Source: DASZIT01 sp963709665
GTDB lineage: Bacteria > Actinomycetota > Acidimicrobiia > Acidimicrobiales > RAAP-2
Direction: 5' to 3'
DNA length: 64,000 nt
Assembly: GCA_963709665.1 (NCBI GenBank)
Contig: CAVPWU010000010.1
Span: 1-64,000 of the forward strand
Below are positions 8,706 through 19,045 of this stretch, one piece after another (positions within the stretch are counted from its first letter, which is position 1; each line of letters opens with the position of its first letter). The notes beneath the pieces were generated by a model. That model saw only the letters and a program-made list of their open reading frames with translations, did not search any database and was not told the origin of the DNA. Both the position numbers and the translations under genes were made by a program.

Positions 8706-9458
8706 TCAGACGTAGCCGGCGTACCCGGTCCGGTCCACGACCTCGGCCAGGTCGCTGTCGCCGGTGGCCACCACCTTGCCGGCGGACAGGACGTGCACCA
8801 CGTCGGGATGGAGGACCTGCAGCAGGCGGCGGAAGTGGGTGATGGCCAGGACCCCCAGGCCCCACTCGGTGGTGGCCTCCTCCACCCGCCGGCCCACCGC
8901 CCCCAGGGCGTCGACGTCGAGCCCCGAGTCGATCTCGTCCAGCACCGCGAAGCGGGGCCGGAGCACCCCCAGCTGCAGCGCCTCGTTGCGCTTCCGCTCG
9001 CCACCCGACAGGTCGACGTTCAGGGAGCGGGTGAGGAAGCGCTCGTCGAAGCCGATGCGGTCCGCCTCGGTGCGCAGCCGGGTGGCCACGTCCCCGGCGC
9101 CGACGTCGCCACCGATCTCCTCGGCGATCACCTCCGGTCGGGCGGCGGTCAGCGACGAGATCAACGATACCCCGGGGACCTCGATGGGGTGCTGCATCCC
9201 CAGAAACAGGCCGGCCCGGGCCCGCTGCCAGGTGGGGAGGGCCAGGAGGTCGATCCCGTCGAGGGTGACCGACCCGCCCAGCACCTCGTACCCGGGACGG
9301 CCCATCAGGACGTGGGCCAGGGTGCTCTTCCCCGAGCCGTTGGGCCCCATCACCGCGTGCACCTCGCCGCTGCGCACCGTCAGGGACACCCCCTGGAGGA
9401 TCACCTTGCCCGGGATGCCGACCCGGAGGTCCTCGATGACCAGCTCGCCGGTGCTCAC
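8706..9458 (-). CDS. sufC: SufC, Fe-S cluster assembly ATPase
   Basis: A 250-residue ABC-type ATPase of the SUF iron-sulfur assembly machinery, which works as the SufBC2D scaffold in the cytosol. Visible motifs are Walker A GPNGSGKST (38-46), the ABC signature LSGGE (150-154), Walker B FAVLDEIDSGLD (170-181) and a switch His in LAITHF. The GTG start (9458) shares bases with the stop of the upstream Rieske gene (GTGA), so the two are translationally coupled. The order sufD, Rieske, sufC is familiar from other actinobacteria. No sufS, sufU or sufT follows; the next gene is an LCP ligase, so the sulfur donor must be elsewhere. Confidence 0.95.
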   Translation of the reverse strand: MSTGELVIEDLRVGIPGKVILQGVSLTVRSGEVHAVMGPNGSGKSTLAHVLMGRPGYEVLGGSVTLDGIDLLALPTWQRARAGLFLGMQHPIEVPGVSLISSLTAARPEVIAEEIGGDVGAGDVATRLRTEADRIGFDERFLTRSLNVDLSGGERKRNEALQLGVLRPRFAVLDEIDSGLDVDALGAVGRRVEEATTEWGLGVLAITHFRRLLQVLHPDVVHVLSAGKVVATGDSDLAEVVDRTGYAGYV

Positions 9459-9772
9459 GGGACCACCACCGAGACGTCGCTCCCGTCGACCACCACGTCG
9501 TAGGTGGCCACCGGCTTGGTGGCCGGCAGCGAGCAGGGCTGGCCGGTCCGCAGGTCGAAGGTGGAGCCGTGCTTGGCGCACTCGATCTCGCACTCGTCGG
9601 GCCACACCTCACCGTCGGCCAACGAGAAGTCCTCGTGGCTGCAGCGGTCGTCCACGGCGTAGAACTGGTCGCCGATCCGGACCAGGGCGATCCGTCGGCC
9701 GCCGGTGTCGAAGCGCCGGGCCTGGCCGGGCACCAGGTCGTCCCGGCCGCAGAGTCGGAGGGTCTCAGGCAC
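9455..9772 (-). CDS. Rieske-type [2Fe-2S] ferredoxin in the suf cluster
   Basis: A 105-residue Rieske protein with the ligand pairs CSH (Cys44, His46) and CAKH (Cys65, His68). It resembles the ferredoxin subunits of ring-hydroxylating dioxygenases, but no dioxygenase is nearby. It overlaps the sufD stop by eight bases and the sufC start by a GTGA junction, so it belongs to the suf transcript. It probably supplies electrons or acts as an early cluster acceptor; its exact role in SUF assembly is not settled. Confidence 0.92.
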   Translation of the reverse strand: MPETLRLCGRDDLVPGQARRFDTGGRRIALVRIGDQFYAVDDRCSHEDFSLADGEVWPDECEIECAKHGSTFDLRTGQPCSLPATKPVATYDVVVDGSDVSVVVP

Positions 9773-11144
9773 CGTGGTCCCCCGCCTTGGCGGCCAGCGC
9801 CCGGCTGATGGCGGCCCGGGCCCCCGGGACCGGCACCTGGGAGGCGATGTCCTCGAAGAACCCGGCCACGATCAGCCGCTCGGCCACCGCCGGCTCGACG
9901 CCCCGGGACTCCAGGTAGTAGCGCTGGTCCTCGTCCACCGGTCCCACCGTCGAGCCGTGGCTGCACCGGACGTCGTTCTCCTCGATGTCGAGGTTGGGGA
10001 CCGAGTCGGCGTGGGCCCCCTCGTCGAGGACCAGGTTGTGGTTGGTCTGCATGGCGTCGGCCCGGACCGCGCCCCGTCGGACCCGGATCAGGCCGCTGTA
10101 GACGGAGTGGGCGGTGTCGGCCACCGCCCCCATGAACAGCAGGTCGCTGGTGGTCTTGGGGGCCTGGTGGTCCTGGAGGGTGCGGAAGTCGAGCATCTGG
10201 TCGTCCCGACCCAGGTAGGCGGCCCGCAGGCGGCTGGTCCCCGACTCGCCGGCCAGGGCCGAGTCGGTCCGGAGTCGGGCGTACCCGCCCCCCAGGGCGG
10301 TGGCGAAGCTCTGGAGGTCGGCCCGGGCGCCGATGACGCTGGCCTGGTGGGCCAGCTGCCAGGTGGCGGGTCCCAGCGACTGGACGCTGACAAAGTCGAC
10401 CGAGGCGTCGTCGGCCAGCTGGAGCTCGGTCACCGGGACCACCAGGTGTTCGTTTGCCGACCCGGCGGGGGCCGGGACGCCGCCCACCAGGTCGCTGTCG
10501 GCGTCGACCACGATCTCCACCACCGCGGCGGAGGCACCGGCACCGGCCCGGATCACCACCCGGGGGAAGACGGCCTGGAGGTCGGTACCGCCGCCGACCA
10601 GGTGGACCACGATCACCGGTTCCTCCACCGAGGCCCCGGGGGCCACGTCGATGACCAGGGGGTCCACCGCGAAGGCGTCGTTGAGGAGGACGAAGTCGCC
10701 CGGGTGGGTGGTCACCGAGCCCAGCAGTCGGGCGCCCTCGGGGTGGTCGGTCAGGCGGCCGAGGACCATCGACTCGTCGGGGGCGGTGGAGGCCACCGAG
10801 GCCAGGACCCCGTTGATGGTGACCATCAGCCCGGAGCGGGGGCCCAGCTCGTCCACCAGGGACCGGATCCGCTCCGAAGCCGACGGCCCCGGCGCTTCGG
10901 TGGCGCCCTGGGCGGCGGCACCCGGCGCCGGGTAGCGGTCCAGGTCCAGCTGGTCGATGCGGCTGTACCGCCACACCTCTTCCTTCTCGGTGGGCAGGGG
11001 CCCGGAGGCGAACGCCTCGGCGGCGGCCGTGCGGCGCTGCTGCAGCCAGGAGGTGCCCGGCAGGGCGGCGGCGTGCTCGGGGGTGAAAGTGGACAGGGTC
11101 AGGCCTCTCGCGCAACGAGGCCCGCTCTCGAGCCTCGCCCCCAT
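9765..11144 (-). CDS. sufD: SufD, Fe-S cluster assembly scaffold subunit
   Basis: A 459-residue protein with the SufB/SufD core beta-helix. Conserved stretches include TEKEEVWRYSRIDQL near the N-terminus and, toward the C-terminus, KTTSDLLFMG, DAMQTNHNLVLDEGAHADS and HGSTVGPVDEDQRYYLESRG, which ends in the SufBD interaction region. The start is uncertain: ATG at 11144 is the first reasonable in-frame choice but has no strong ribosome site, and the conserved part begins about 20 codons later. It is separated from sufB by two other genes, one on the opposite strand, so sufD must have a promoter in the 170-bp divergent region above it. Confidence 0.9.
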   Translation of the reverse strand: MGARLESGPRCARGLTLSTFTPEHAAALPGTSWLQQRRTAAAEAFASGPLPTEKEEVWRYSRIDQLDLDRYPAPGAAAQGATEAPGPSASERIRSLVDELGPRSGLMVTINGVLASVASTAPDESMVLGRLTDHPEGARLLGSVTTHPGDFVLLNDAFAVDPLVIDVAPGASVEEPVIVVHLVGGGTDLQAVFPRVVIRAGAGASAAVVEIVVDADSDLVGGVPAPAGSANEHLVVPVTELQLADDASVDFVSVQSLGPATWQLAHQASVIGARADLQSFATALGGGYARLRTDSALAGESGTSRLRAAYLGRDDQMLDFRTLQDHQAPKTTSDLLFMGAVADTAHSVYSGLIRVRRGAVRADAMQTNHNLVLDEGAHADSVPNLDIEENDVRCSHGSTVGPVDEDQRYYLESRGVEPAVAERLIVAGFFEDIASQVPVPGARAAISRALAAKAGDHGA

Positions 11145-11314
11145 CCTACCGGAGGGTCGCCGGCGCCCCGACCGCCCGCCCGCCTCATCGGGTGGCGATG
11201 CCCGCCTCACAGCTGAACCGGAGGCCGGGCCGCGCCGATCCGCACGGGACGGGTCCCCAGCGGGTGCCCACGCCACCGACACCCTCCGGAACCGGGCCGC
11301 CTACGATCGCCGAC

Positions 11315-12178
11315 ATGAGCGTGTCCGGTCCCGTCGACATCACCTCCTTCGCCTCCGAGGTCATCTCCCTCGAGGCGGACCACCACGTGGCCACCCTCTG
11401 GCTCGACCGGCCGGAGAAGCGCAACGCCCTCGGGCCGGCCTTCTGGGCCGACCTCCCGGTGGCCATGGCCGCCATCGGCGCCACCCCGGGGATCCGGACG
11501 GTGGTGGTCGCCGCCCGGGGCCCGCACTTCAGCGTGGGCCTCGACCTGGTGGCCATGCCCGGCCTGCTGGGCCCCGGTGGCGACGGGAGCGCAGCCCGGC
11601 CCTCCCGGGCCGAGCAGGCCCGGTCGGCCCGGTCGGAGGTGCTCCGGCTGCAGGCGTCGGTCTCCTCCATCGCCGAGTGCCCGCTGCCGGTGATCGCCGC
11701 CATCCACGGCTACTGCATCGGTGGCGGGGTGGACATCGCCGCCGCCTGCGACATCCGGCTGGCCAGCGCCGACGCCCTCCTCTCCGTCCGGGAGGCAAAG
11801 GTGGCCATCGTCGCCGACCTGGGCAGCCTGCAGCGGCTCCCCCGGATCATCGGCAAGGGCCATCTGGCCGAACTGGCCTACACCGGGAAGGACATCACCG
11901 CCGAGCGGGCCCGGGCCATCGGGCTGGTCAACGACGTGTCGGCCGACGCCGCCGCGGTGCTGGCCGACGCCCGGTCGCTGGCCGCCGAGATCGCCGCCAA
12001 CTCACCGGTGGCCGTCCAGGGCACCAAGGCGGTGCTCACCGCCTGCGAGGACCGCTCGGTGGCCGACGGTCTCGACTACGTGGCCACCTGGAACGCCGGC
12101 CACCTGGCCTCCGACGATCTGGTGGAGGCCATGACCGCCTTCAGGGAGAAGCGGCCGCCCACCTTCACCGGCACCTGA
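11315..12178 (+). CDS. Crotonase, ECH1-like dienoyl-CoA isomerase
   Basis: A 287-residue enoyl-CoA hydratase/isomerase-superfamily protein. Oxyanion-hole motifs are FSVGLDLVAM and HGYCIGGGVD. The stretch VREAKVAIVADLGSLQRLP keeps the Glu and second Asp that, with the Asp in GGVDIAAACD, form the acid-base set of delta3,5-delta2,4-dienoyl-CoA isomerase (ECH1). That isomerase role, moving double bonds during breakdown of unsaturated acyl chains, is therefore more likely than simple hydration. It is inserted on the plus strand between sufB and sufD, breaking the suf order. It ends nine bases before the convergent small Cys-rich gene. Confidence 0.85.
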   Translation: MSVSGPVDITSFASEVISLEADHHVATLWLDRPEKRNALGPAFWADLPVAMAAIGATPGIRTVVVAARGPHFSVGLDLVAMPGLLGPGGDGSAARPSRAEQARSARSEVLRLQASVSSIAECPLPVIAAIHGYCIGGGVDIAAACDIRLASADALLSVREAKVAIVADLGSLQRLPRIIGKGHLAELAYTGKDITAERARAIGLVNDVSADAAAVLADARSLAAEIAANSPVAVQGTKAVLTACEDRSVADGLDYVATWNAGHLASDDLVEAMTAFREKRPPTFTGT

Positions 12179-12187
12179 GCGCCCGGG

Positions 12188-12523
12188 TCACCGACCCCGG
12201 CGCCACCACTTCCCCTGCTTTCGGGCCTCGTCCTTCTCGACGTCGGCCAGGACGTCCGGACCCACCGCGTTCACGATGTCCTCGGCACTGTCCAGCAGGG
12301 CGGCGGCATCGGCGTCGGGCACGTCGGGCATCTCCTCGAGGGCCGGCTCCACCAGGCTCCCCCGGTTCCACCCCTGGTCGGCCAGGCGGGGAGCGTAGGA
12401 GGGGCAGTTGTCCGGGCACTTCCACGGAGCGTCGGGGGCCAGGTCGAGGCTGCAGAACCGCGCCGCCTCGCCCGAGTCGTAGGTCCGGCTCTGAAAGTGC
12501 TTGCACTCTTCCCTCATGGGCAT
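12188..12523 (-). CDS. Small Cys-rich conserved-looking protein beside sufB
   Basis: A protein of about 111 residues that I do not recognise. The N-terminal 45 residues carry four cysteines in ECKHF, ARFCSLDL and WKCPDNCPSY, which could bind zinc or an Fe-S cluster. The rest is acidic (DVPDADAAALLDSAEDIV) with a basic tail ending GKWWRRGR. The start is ambiguous: ATG at 12523 is used here, with GTG at 12538 and ATG at 12517 also in frame. It lies downstream of sufB on the same strand after an 84-bp gap, so co-transcription with sufB is plausible. Confidence 0.6.
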   Translation of the reverse strand: MPMREECKHFQSRTYDSGEAARFCSLDLAPDAPWKCPDNCPSYAPRLADQGWNRGSLVEPALEEMPDVPDADAAALLDSAEDIVNAVGPDVLADVEKDEARKQGKWWRRGR

Positions 12524-12607
12524 GGCCCTATTGTGCACCTTCCTCCGGACCGGTGGACTTCGGTCCGGTACGACCGGCTCCGGGGCGTCCGGCGGCCGGT
12601 CGCCCCG

Positions 12608-14008
<1,401 letters not shown>

Positions 14009-14024
14009 AAGCGCTCCCGGGATA

Positions 14025-14061
14025 CCGTCCGGGCGGACGGCAATTTCTCCTATACAGATAG
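14025..14061 (-). promoter_or_regulatory. sufB leader: hairpin and CTAT-N4-ATAG dyad
   Basis: Directly upstream of the sufB ribosome site is a GC hairpin (CCGTCC / GGACGG, 14025-14040). Next to it is an unusually AT-rich patch with the dyad CTAT-ACAG-ATAG (14050-14061). It may hold the promoter -10 region or a site for an Fe-S-sensing regulator such as SufR. No binding consensus can be matched by eye. Confidence 0.3.
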
Positions 14062-14145
14062 TAACAACCCCGCCGGGTCCAGCGGACGTCCGGCCGGGGA
14101 GGGCCCGCCGGGGGGCTCGCCCGGGCGACGTGCCACCATGAGGGG

Positions 14146-16371
14146 ATGCCGGGACCCTCCGCATCCGAAACCGCCGACGCCGCCCCGGGGGCCGGCCGGG
14201 AGCCGGCGACCGGACGGCGCCCCCCACCCGGTCCGCCGCCGGTGCCCGAACGGCGGCCGGTGGAGCTCGAGGCCCACGGGGACGTCCGGATCGATGACTG
14301 GTACTGGCTCCGGGACCGGGACGACCCGGCGGTCATCGACCACCTGACGGCGGAGAACGCCTACACCGAGGCGGCCACCGCCGGCACCGCCGACCTGGTC
14401 AACACCCTGTTCGAGGAGATGGTCGCCCGGATCGAGGAGACCGACCTCTCGGTCCCGGCCCGCAAGGGCCCCTGGCTCTACTACCACCGCACCCAGGAGG
14501 GCTCGAGCTACGGCATCCACTGCCGGGCCCCGGCCCCGGGACCGGCCGCCGACCCGGGACCGTCCGACGGACAGCTCCCCGGCGAGGTGGTCCTCCTCGA
14601 CGAGAACCTGCTGGCCGAGGGCCACGAGTTCATCGCCCTCGGCAACCTGTCGGTGAGCCCCGACCACCGGTGGCTGGCCTACTCGACCGACACCTCGGGC
14701 GGCGAGCGGTACACCATGCGGTTCCGGGACCTCGAGACCGGCACCGAGTCGCCCGAGGAGCTGGTCGACACCTCCTACGGCATGGCCTGGGCCAACGACA
14801 ACGCCACCGTCTTCGTGGTCCGGGTGGACGAGGCCATGCGGCCGTACCAGCTGTGGCGGCACCGGGTGGGCACCGATCCGGCCGGCGACGAGCTGGTCTA
14901 CGAGGAGCCCGACGAGCGGTTCTACCTGGGGGTGGGGCGGACCAAGGACGACCGGTTCATCCTGCTGGGCCTGGACTCCAAGGTCTCCTCCGAGTACCGG
15001 GTGCTCCCGGCCGACCGGCCGGCGGACGCCTTCCGGATGGTGGAGCCCCGCCGGCAGGGGGTGGAGTACAGCGTCGACCACGACCGGGGGGACCCCGACG
15101 GCGGGCGCCCCAGCCGGTTCCTCATCGTGACCAACGACGGGGCCGAGGACTTCCGGCTCATGGAGGCACCCGACGACGACCCGGGCCGCCGCTCCTGGTC
15201 CGAGGTCCTCCCCGGGCGTCCCGGGGTGCGGCTCGACGCCGTCGACCCCTTCGCCGACCACCTGGTCATCTACGAGCGCCAGGACGGGGAGACCCGGATG
15301 CGGGTGGTCGACGCCGCCACCGGAGTCTCCACCCCGGTGGACCGTCCCGAGACGCCCTCCACGGTGGGCGGCGGGGCCAACCCGGAGTACGACTCGACCG
15401 TCCTCCGCTACGAGTACACCTCCATGGTCACCCCGCGGTCGGTGATCGACCTCGACCTGGCCAGCGGGACCAGCACCCTCCGCAAGCGCCAGCCGGTCCT
15501 CGGCGACTTCGACCCGGCCCGCTACCGGACCGCGCGACGGTGGGCGGTGGCCGACGACGGGACCCGGGTGCCGTTGTCGCTGGTCTACCGGCCCGACCTG
15601 GCGGGCACCTCCGGGCCCACCGGCGGCAGGTCGCCCTGCCTCCTCTACGGCTACGGCTCCTACGAGACCTCCATCGACCCCACCTTCTCCTCGCTCCGGC
15701 TCAGCCTGCTCGACCGGGGCTTCGTCTTCGCCATCGCCCACGTCCGGGGTGGGGGGGAGATGGGGCGCCGGTGGTACGAGGACGGCAAGCTCCTCCACAA
15801 GCCCAACACCTTCACCGACTTCGTGGCCTGTGCCCGCACCCTGGTCGACGAGGGGTGGACCACCCCCGACCGGCTGGTGGCCCGGGGTGGCAGCGCCGGC
15901 GGCCTGCTGATGGGGGCGGTCGCCAACCTGGCCCCCGAGCTCTTCCGGGCCATCGTGGCCGAGGTGCCCTTCGTCGACTGCCTGACCACCATCCTCGACG
16001 ACAGCCTGCCGCTCACCGTCCTGGAGTGGGAGGAGTGGGGCAACCCGGTCGAGGACCCCGAGGTCTACCGGATGATGAAGTCGTACTCCCCCTATGACAA
16101 CGTGCGGTCGGTCGACGGGCACGGTACGCCGGTCCGGTACCCGGACATCCTGGCCACCGGCGGCCTGTCGGATCCCCGGGTGGGGTTCTGGGAGCCGGCC
16201 AAGTGGGTGGCCAAGCTCCGGGCGGCCAACCCGGAGAACCGGGTGCTGCTGAAGACCGAGATGGGGGCCGGCCACGGCGGGCCCTCCGGCCGCTACGACG
16301 CCTGGCGCGACGAGGCCTTCGTCTACGCCTTCATCCTGGACGCCCTGGGGCTCACGTCTGGGCCGTCGTAG
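14146..16371 (+). CDS. ptrB: Oligopeptidase B (S9 prolyl-oligopeptidase family)
   Basis: A 741-residue serine peptidase that cleaves short peptides after basic residues, normally in the cytosol. The N-terminal beta-propeller starts at VELEAHGDVRIDDWYWLRDR. The C-terminal alpha/beta-hydrolase domain has the nucleophile in GGSAGG (Ser583), the acid in GGLSDPRV (Asp676) and the base in GAGHGG (His710). EWEEWGNP is characteristic of the oligopeptidase B branch. The first 35 residues are a Pro/Ala-rich extension, and a later start would also be possible. It ends with a 20-bp tail-to-tail overlap with the next gene. Confidence 0.92.
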   Translation: MPGPSASETADAAPGAGREPATGRRPPPGPPPVPERRPVELEAHGDVRIDDWYWLRDRDDPAVIDHLTAENAYTEAATAGTADLVNTLFEEMVARIEETDLSVPARKGPWLYYHRTQEGSSYGIHCRAPAPGPAADPGPSDGQLPGEVVLLDENLLAEGHEFIALGNLSVSPDHRWLAYSTDTSGGERYTMRFRDLETGTESPEELVDTSYGMAWANDNATVFVVRVDEAMRPYQLWRHRVGTDPAGDELVYEEPDERFYLGVGRTKDDRFILLGLDSKVSSEYRVLPADRPADAFRMVEPRRQGVEYSVDHDRGDPDGGRPSRFLIVTNDGAEDFRLMEAPDDDPGRRSWSEVLPGRPGVRLDAVDPFADHLVIYERQDGETRMRVVDAATGVSTPVDRPETPSTVGGGANPEYDSTVLRYEYTSMVTPRSVIDLDLASGTSTLRKRQPVLGDFDPARYRTARRWAVADDGTRVPLSLVYRPDLAGTSGPTGGRSPCLLYGYGSYETSIDPTFSSLRLSLLDRGFVFAIAHVRGGGEMGRRWYEDGKLLHKPNTFTDFVACARTLVDEGWTTPDRLVARGGSAGGLLMGAVANLAPELFRAIVAEVPFVDCLTTILDDSLPLTVLEWEEWGNPVEDPEVYRMMKSYSPYDNVRSVDGHGTPVRYPDILATGGLSDPRVGFWEPAKWVAKLRAANPENRVLLKTEMGAGHGGPSGRYDAWRDEAFVYAFILDALGLTSGPS

Positions 16372-17371
16372 CGCCGGCGGCCGCCGGGGCGGTGGTCGGG
16401 GAGCTGGAACCCGTCGCCGACCCCACCGGGGCCGCCGGGGGCACGAAGGTGGCCACGAAGGGGGACTGCATGGGGGTGGGCAGCACCACCGGGATCCCGT
16501 TGAGGGTCATGGTCACGTTGGGGGCGCCCAGCTCGACCCGCATCGGCCCGGTGGTGGTGAGGATCTGGTTGGCCCCGGCGGCCAGGGTGCCGGTGAAGAC
16601 CACCGCCCCGGTGGCCTGGTTCTTGGCCAGCACCCAGCATTCGGAGTTGGCGGTCAGCGACACCACGTAGGTGGCGGTGGTGCTCGGGTAGGAGGCGGTG
16701 AACGCCGTCGAGGCGGTGGCCACGATCTGGGTGGGGAGGGTGGTCGGCGTGGTCCGGACCGTCTTCGGCCGGGTGGTCGTGGTGGGGGTGTGGCGGGGGA
16801 CGGTGGTGGTCGAGTGGCCGCCGGTGGTGGCGGTGGAGGACGTGGTGGAGGTGGTGTGCGAGGCGGTGGCATGGTGGTTGGCGCGGTGGCTGCCGACGTA
16901 GGCGAGGGCGCCGAAGGCCAGCAGCAGGACGAGCACCGTCAGGGTGGCCATCAGGCGCCGAGGTCGGTGGTTCATCGACTGGAGGGCGGCCCGCCGGGCC
17001 CGCTCCGAGCGGAAGCCGTCGGAGGTGGCCTCCGCCGAGCGGCGGTACCGCTCGGGCGGGCGTTCGTCGTCGAAGACGACCGGCCCACCCGACGAGAGGT
17101 CGTCCTCGATCCGGGGCCGTGCCACCGCCGGGACCCGAGGCCTTCCCTGGACGTGGACCGAAGGCGTGTCGGGTGCCTCCGGCGCTCCCGGCTCGCCGTC
17201 GGTACGGCCCAGCACCCGGACCGTCGACCGGTCGCCCAGGTGCTCGATGGTCCCGAGGGCCGAGCGGTAGTCCCGGACCGAGTGGTCCTCGTCCGCGCTG
17301 GGTCGCCAGGTGAGCTTCGCCACCACCGCACCCAGTGCGACCACCACCACTGCCACCACCGCGATCCACAT
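16352..17371 (-). CDS. Membrane protein with RodZ-C-like (DUF4115) domain
   Basis: A 339-residue protein with two membrane segments (1-19 and about 141-159). Between them is a 120-residue basic, disordered cytoplasmic-type region. After the second helix comes a long Thr/Ser/Pro linker and a small beta domain (about 235-290: SECWVLAKNQATGAVVFTG ... RVELGAPNVTMTLNGIPV) that resembles the C-terminal DUF4115 domain of the cell-shape protein RodZ. The RodZ N-terminal helix-turn-helix is missing and replaced by a membrane helix. A role in cell-envelope organisation is a guess. The 3' end overlaps the peptidase gene by 20 bp. Confidence 0.75.
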   Translation of the reverse strand: MWIAVVAVVVVALGAVVAKLTWRPSADEDHSVRDYRSALGTIEHLGDRSTVRVLGRTDGEPGAPEAPDTPSVHVQGRPRVPAVARPRIEDDLSSGGPVVFDDERPPERYRRSAEATSDGFRSERARRAALQSMNHRPRRLMATLTVLVLLLAFGALAYVGSHRANHHATASHTTSTTSSTATTGGHSTTTVPRHTPTTTTRPKTVRTTPTTLPTQIVATASTAFTASYPSTTATYVVSLTANSECWVLAKNQATGAVVFTGTLAAGANQILTTTGPMRVELGAPNVTMTLNGIPVVLPTPMQSPFVATFVPPAAPVGSATGSSSPTTAPAAAGATTAQT

Positions 17372-17437
17372 CGTGCCTATTCAACCCGAACCCGGGGCCG
17401 CAGGGGGGGCGAGCCCGATCGGAGCCGGAGGGAACGC

Positions 17438-18418
17438 TCAGATGGCGGTGACCGAGGTCAACCCGCCGTCGATCGTCAGATGGGTGCCGGTGATGAACGA
17501 GGCCTCGTCGGAGAGGAGGAACCGGATGGGCCGGGCGATCTCCTCCGGCTCGGCCAGCCGTCCCTGCGGGGTCCGGTCCTCGATCCGCTCCCGGAAGCCG
17601 GGGATGTCGAAGGCCGGACTCAGCATCGGGGTGATCACGGCACCCGGGCAGACGGCGTTGACCCGGAACCCCTCGACGGCGAACCGCTGGCTGAGGGAGC
17701 GCATGACCCCGAGCACCCCGCCCTTGGAGGCGCAGTAGGCGGTCAGGAGCGAGCTCCCGAACAGCCCCTCGATGGACGAGATGAGGACGATGGCCGAACC
17801 CGGCCCGGCGGCCCGGAAGGGGGCGACCAGGGCCTTGGACAGCATCACCGCCGCCCGGAGGTTGACGTCGATGGTCCGGTCCCAGGTGGCGTCGTCGATG
17901 TGGTCCACCTCCATGGCCCCCGACACGCCGGCGGCGTGGACCAGGCCACCCAGGGAGCCGAGTGCCGAGGCGGTGGCCGGCACCTCGGCGGCGATGGCCG
18001 CCGAGTCCGCCACGTCGATGGCCGTCCAGTCGGCGGTCACCCCGTACCGCTCGTGGCAGAGGCCGGCGGTCTCCTCGGCCCCAGCGGCGTCGATGTCCCA
18101 GACCCCCACCGGCCGGCCCACCTCCGCCAGCGCCAGGGCCGATTGGCGACCGATGCCGGAGCCGCCCCCGGTGACCAGCACCCCGCTGTTGGGCTGGCCC
18201 AGCCGGTCGGCGGTCGCCGGGACCCGCTTGGCCCGGACGCTCCGCTTGGTCTGGCGCTGACCGCCGGGGGTCCGATGGGCGGGCACCGCCGTGGCCGGCG
18301 TCTTCGAGGAGCGGGGCGCCCGCTTGGCCGGCGTCCGCTTGACCGGGGCCTTCTTGGCCGGGGCCCGGGTGGCGGCCCGATCGGCGGCGGGGTTGGCGGC
18401 TGGGGTGCGCGGGGTCAT
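17438..18418 (-). CDS. Short-chain dehydrogenase with histone-like basic N-terminal tail
   Basis: A 326-residue SDR. The Rossmann core starts near residue 80 (VLVTGGGSGIGRQ), with VHAAG, ISSIEG and the catalytic TAYCASK (Tyr, Lys). It ends FITGTHLTIDGG, typical of classical NAD(P)-dependent alcohol/ketone oxidoreductases. The unusual part is the first 75 residues, a Lys/Ala/Pro-rich tail (APAKKAPVKRTPAKRAP) like histone H1 or mycobacterial HupB tails. No in-frame ATG or GTG lies between tail and core, so the extension seems to be part of the protein. The substrate is unknown. Confidence 0.85.
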   Translation of the reverse strand: MTPRTPAANPAADRAATRAPAKKAPVKRTPAKRAPRSSKTPATAVPAHRTPGGQRQTKRSVRAKRVPATADRLGQPNSGVLVTGGGSGIGRQSALALAEVGRPVGVWDIDAAGAEETAGLCHERYGVTADWTAIDVADSAAIAAEVPATASALGSLGGLVHAAGVSGAMEVDHIDDATWDRTIDVNLRAAVMLSKALVAPFRAAGPGSAIVLISSIEGLFGSSLLTAYCASKGGVLGVMRSLSQRFAVEGFRVNAVCPGAVITPMLSPAFDIPGFRERIEDRTPQGRLAEPEEIARPIRFLLSDEASFITGTHLTIDGGLTSVTAI

Positions 18419-18491
18419 CCGGGCAGCTTGGCAGACCGCCGGGGCCGGCTCGGGGACGTCACCCGGGGCCGGGGGTCCGCCGACCCGGGTG

Positions 18492-19043
18492 TCAGGTGCG
18501 CAGGCGGGAGCGGGGACGGAGGGCGGGCTCGAGGGCGTCCCGCCGGGGGTTGGTGCGGTCGCGCTCGGAGAGGATCGGATCGGTGAGGCCCCAGTCGGCC
18601 CCGATGGCCGGGTCGTCCCAGGCCACTCCCAGCTCGTCGTCGGCGTTGTAGTAGCTGTCGACCAGGTACCAGAGGGTCAGGTCGGTGAGCGAGGCGAACC
18701 CGTGGGCCACCCCGGGCGGGATGAACAGCCCGCGGTCGTGGTCGCCGTCGAGGTCGAGGGAGAGGGTGGCGCCGTCGGTGGGCGACCCCTGGCGGAGGTC
18801 GTGGAGGACCACCCGGGCGGTCCCCCGCAGCACGTACCAGTAGTCGGCCTGGTGGAGGTGGTAGTGCAGGCCCACGATGGCCCCGGCCTGCTTCTCCGAC
18901 CGGTTGCCCTGGGTCATCTCCCGTCCCAGGGGGAACCAGCTGCGCCGGTAGGTCTCCACGAACCGGCCCCGCTCGTCACCGTGGCGATCCGGCTCCACCA
19001 CGATGACGTCGGCGATGACGTCGGACTCCTCGATCTTGGGCAC
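18492..19043 (-). CDS. dTDP-4-dehydrorhamnose 3,5-epimerase-like (RmlC/cupin) protein
   Basis: A 183-residue cupin of the RmlC family, which epimerises dTDP-4-keto-6-deoxyglucose in rhamnose synthesis. Seen are DERGRFVETYRRSWF, the catalytic-His region IVGLHYHLHQADYWYVLRGTA, and FIPPGVAHGFASL. The canonical RGLHYQ is altered to VGLHYH, so the substrate may be another dTDP-sugar. No other rhamnose gene is nearby. It is two bases downstream of the flavin reductase gene and likely shares its transcript. Confidence 0.82.
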   Translation of the reverse strand: MPKIEESDVIADVIVVEPDRHGDERGRFVETYRRSWFPLGREMTQGNRSEKQAGAIVGLHYHLHQADYWYVLRGTARVVLHDLRQGSPTDGATLSLDLDGDHDRGLFIPPGVAHGFASLTDLTLWYLVDSYYNADDELGVAWDDPAIGADWGLTDPILSERDRTNPRRDALEPALRPRSRLRT

Positions 19044-19045
19044 GG

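Noticed and set aside
14050..16275. 741-codon minus-strand frame opposite oligopeptidase B
   Set aside because: It is a shadow of a gene with clear catalytic motifs; the product is low-complexity and rich in Val, Gly and His.
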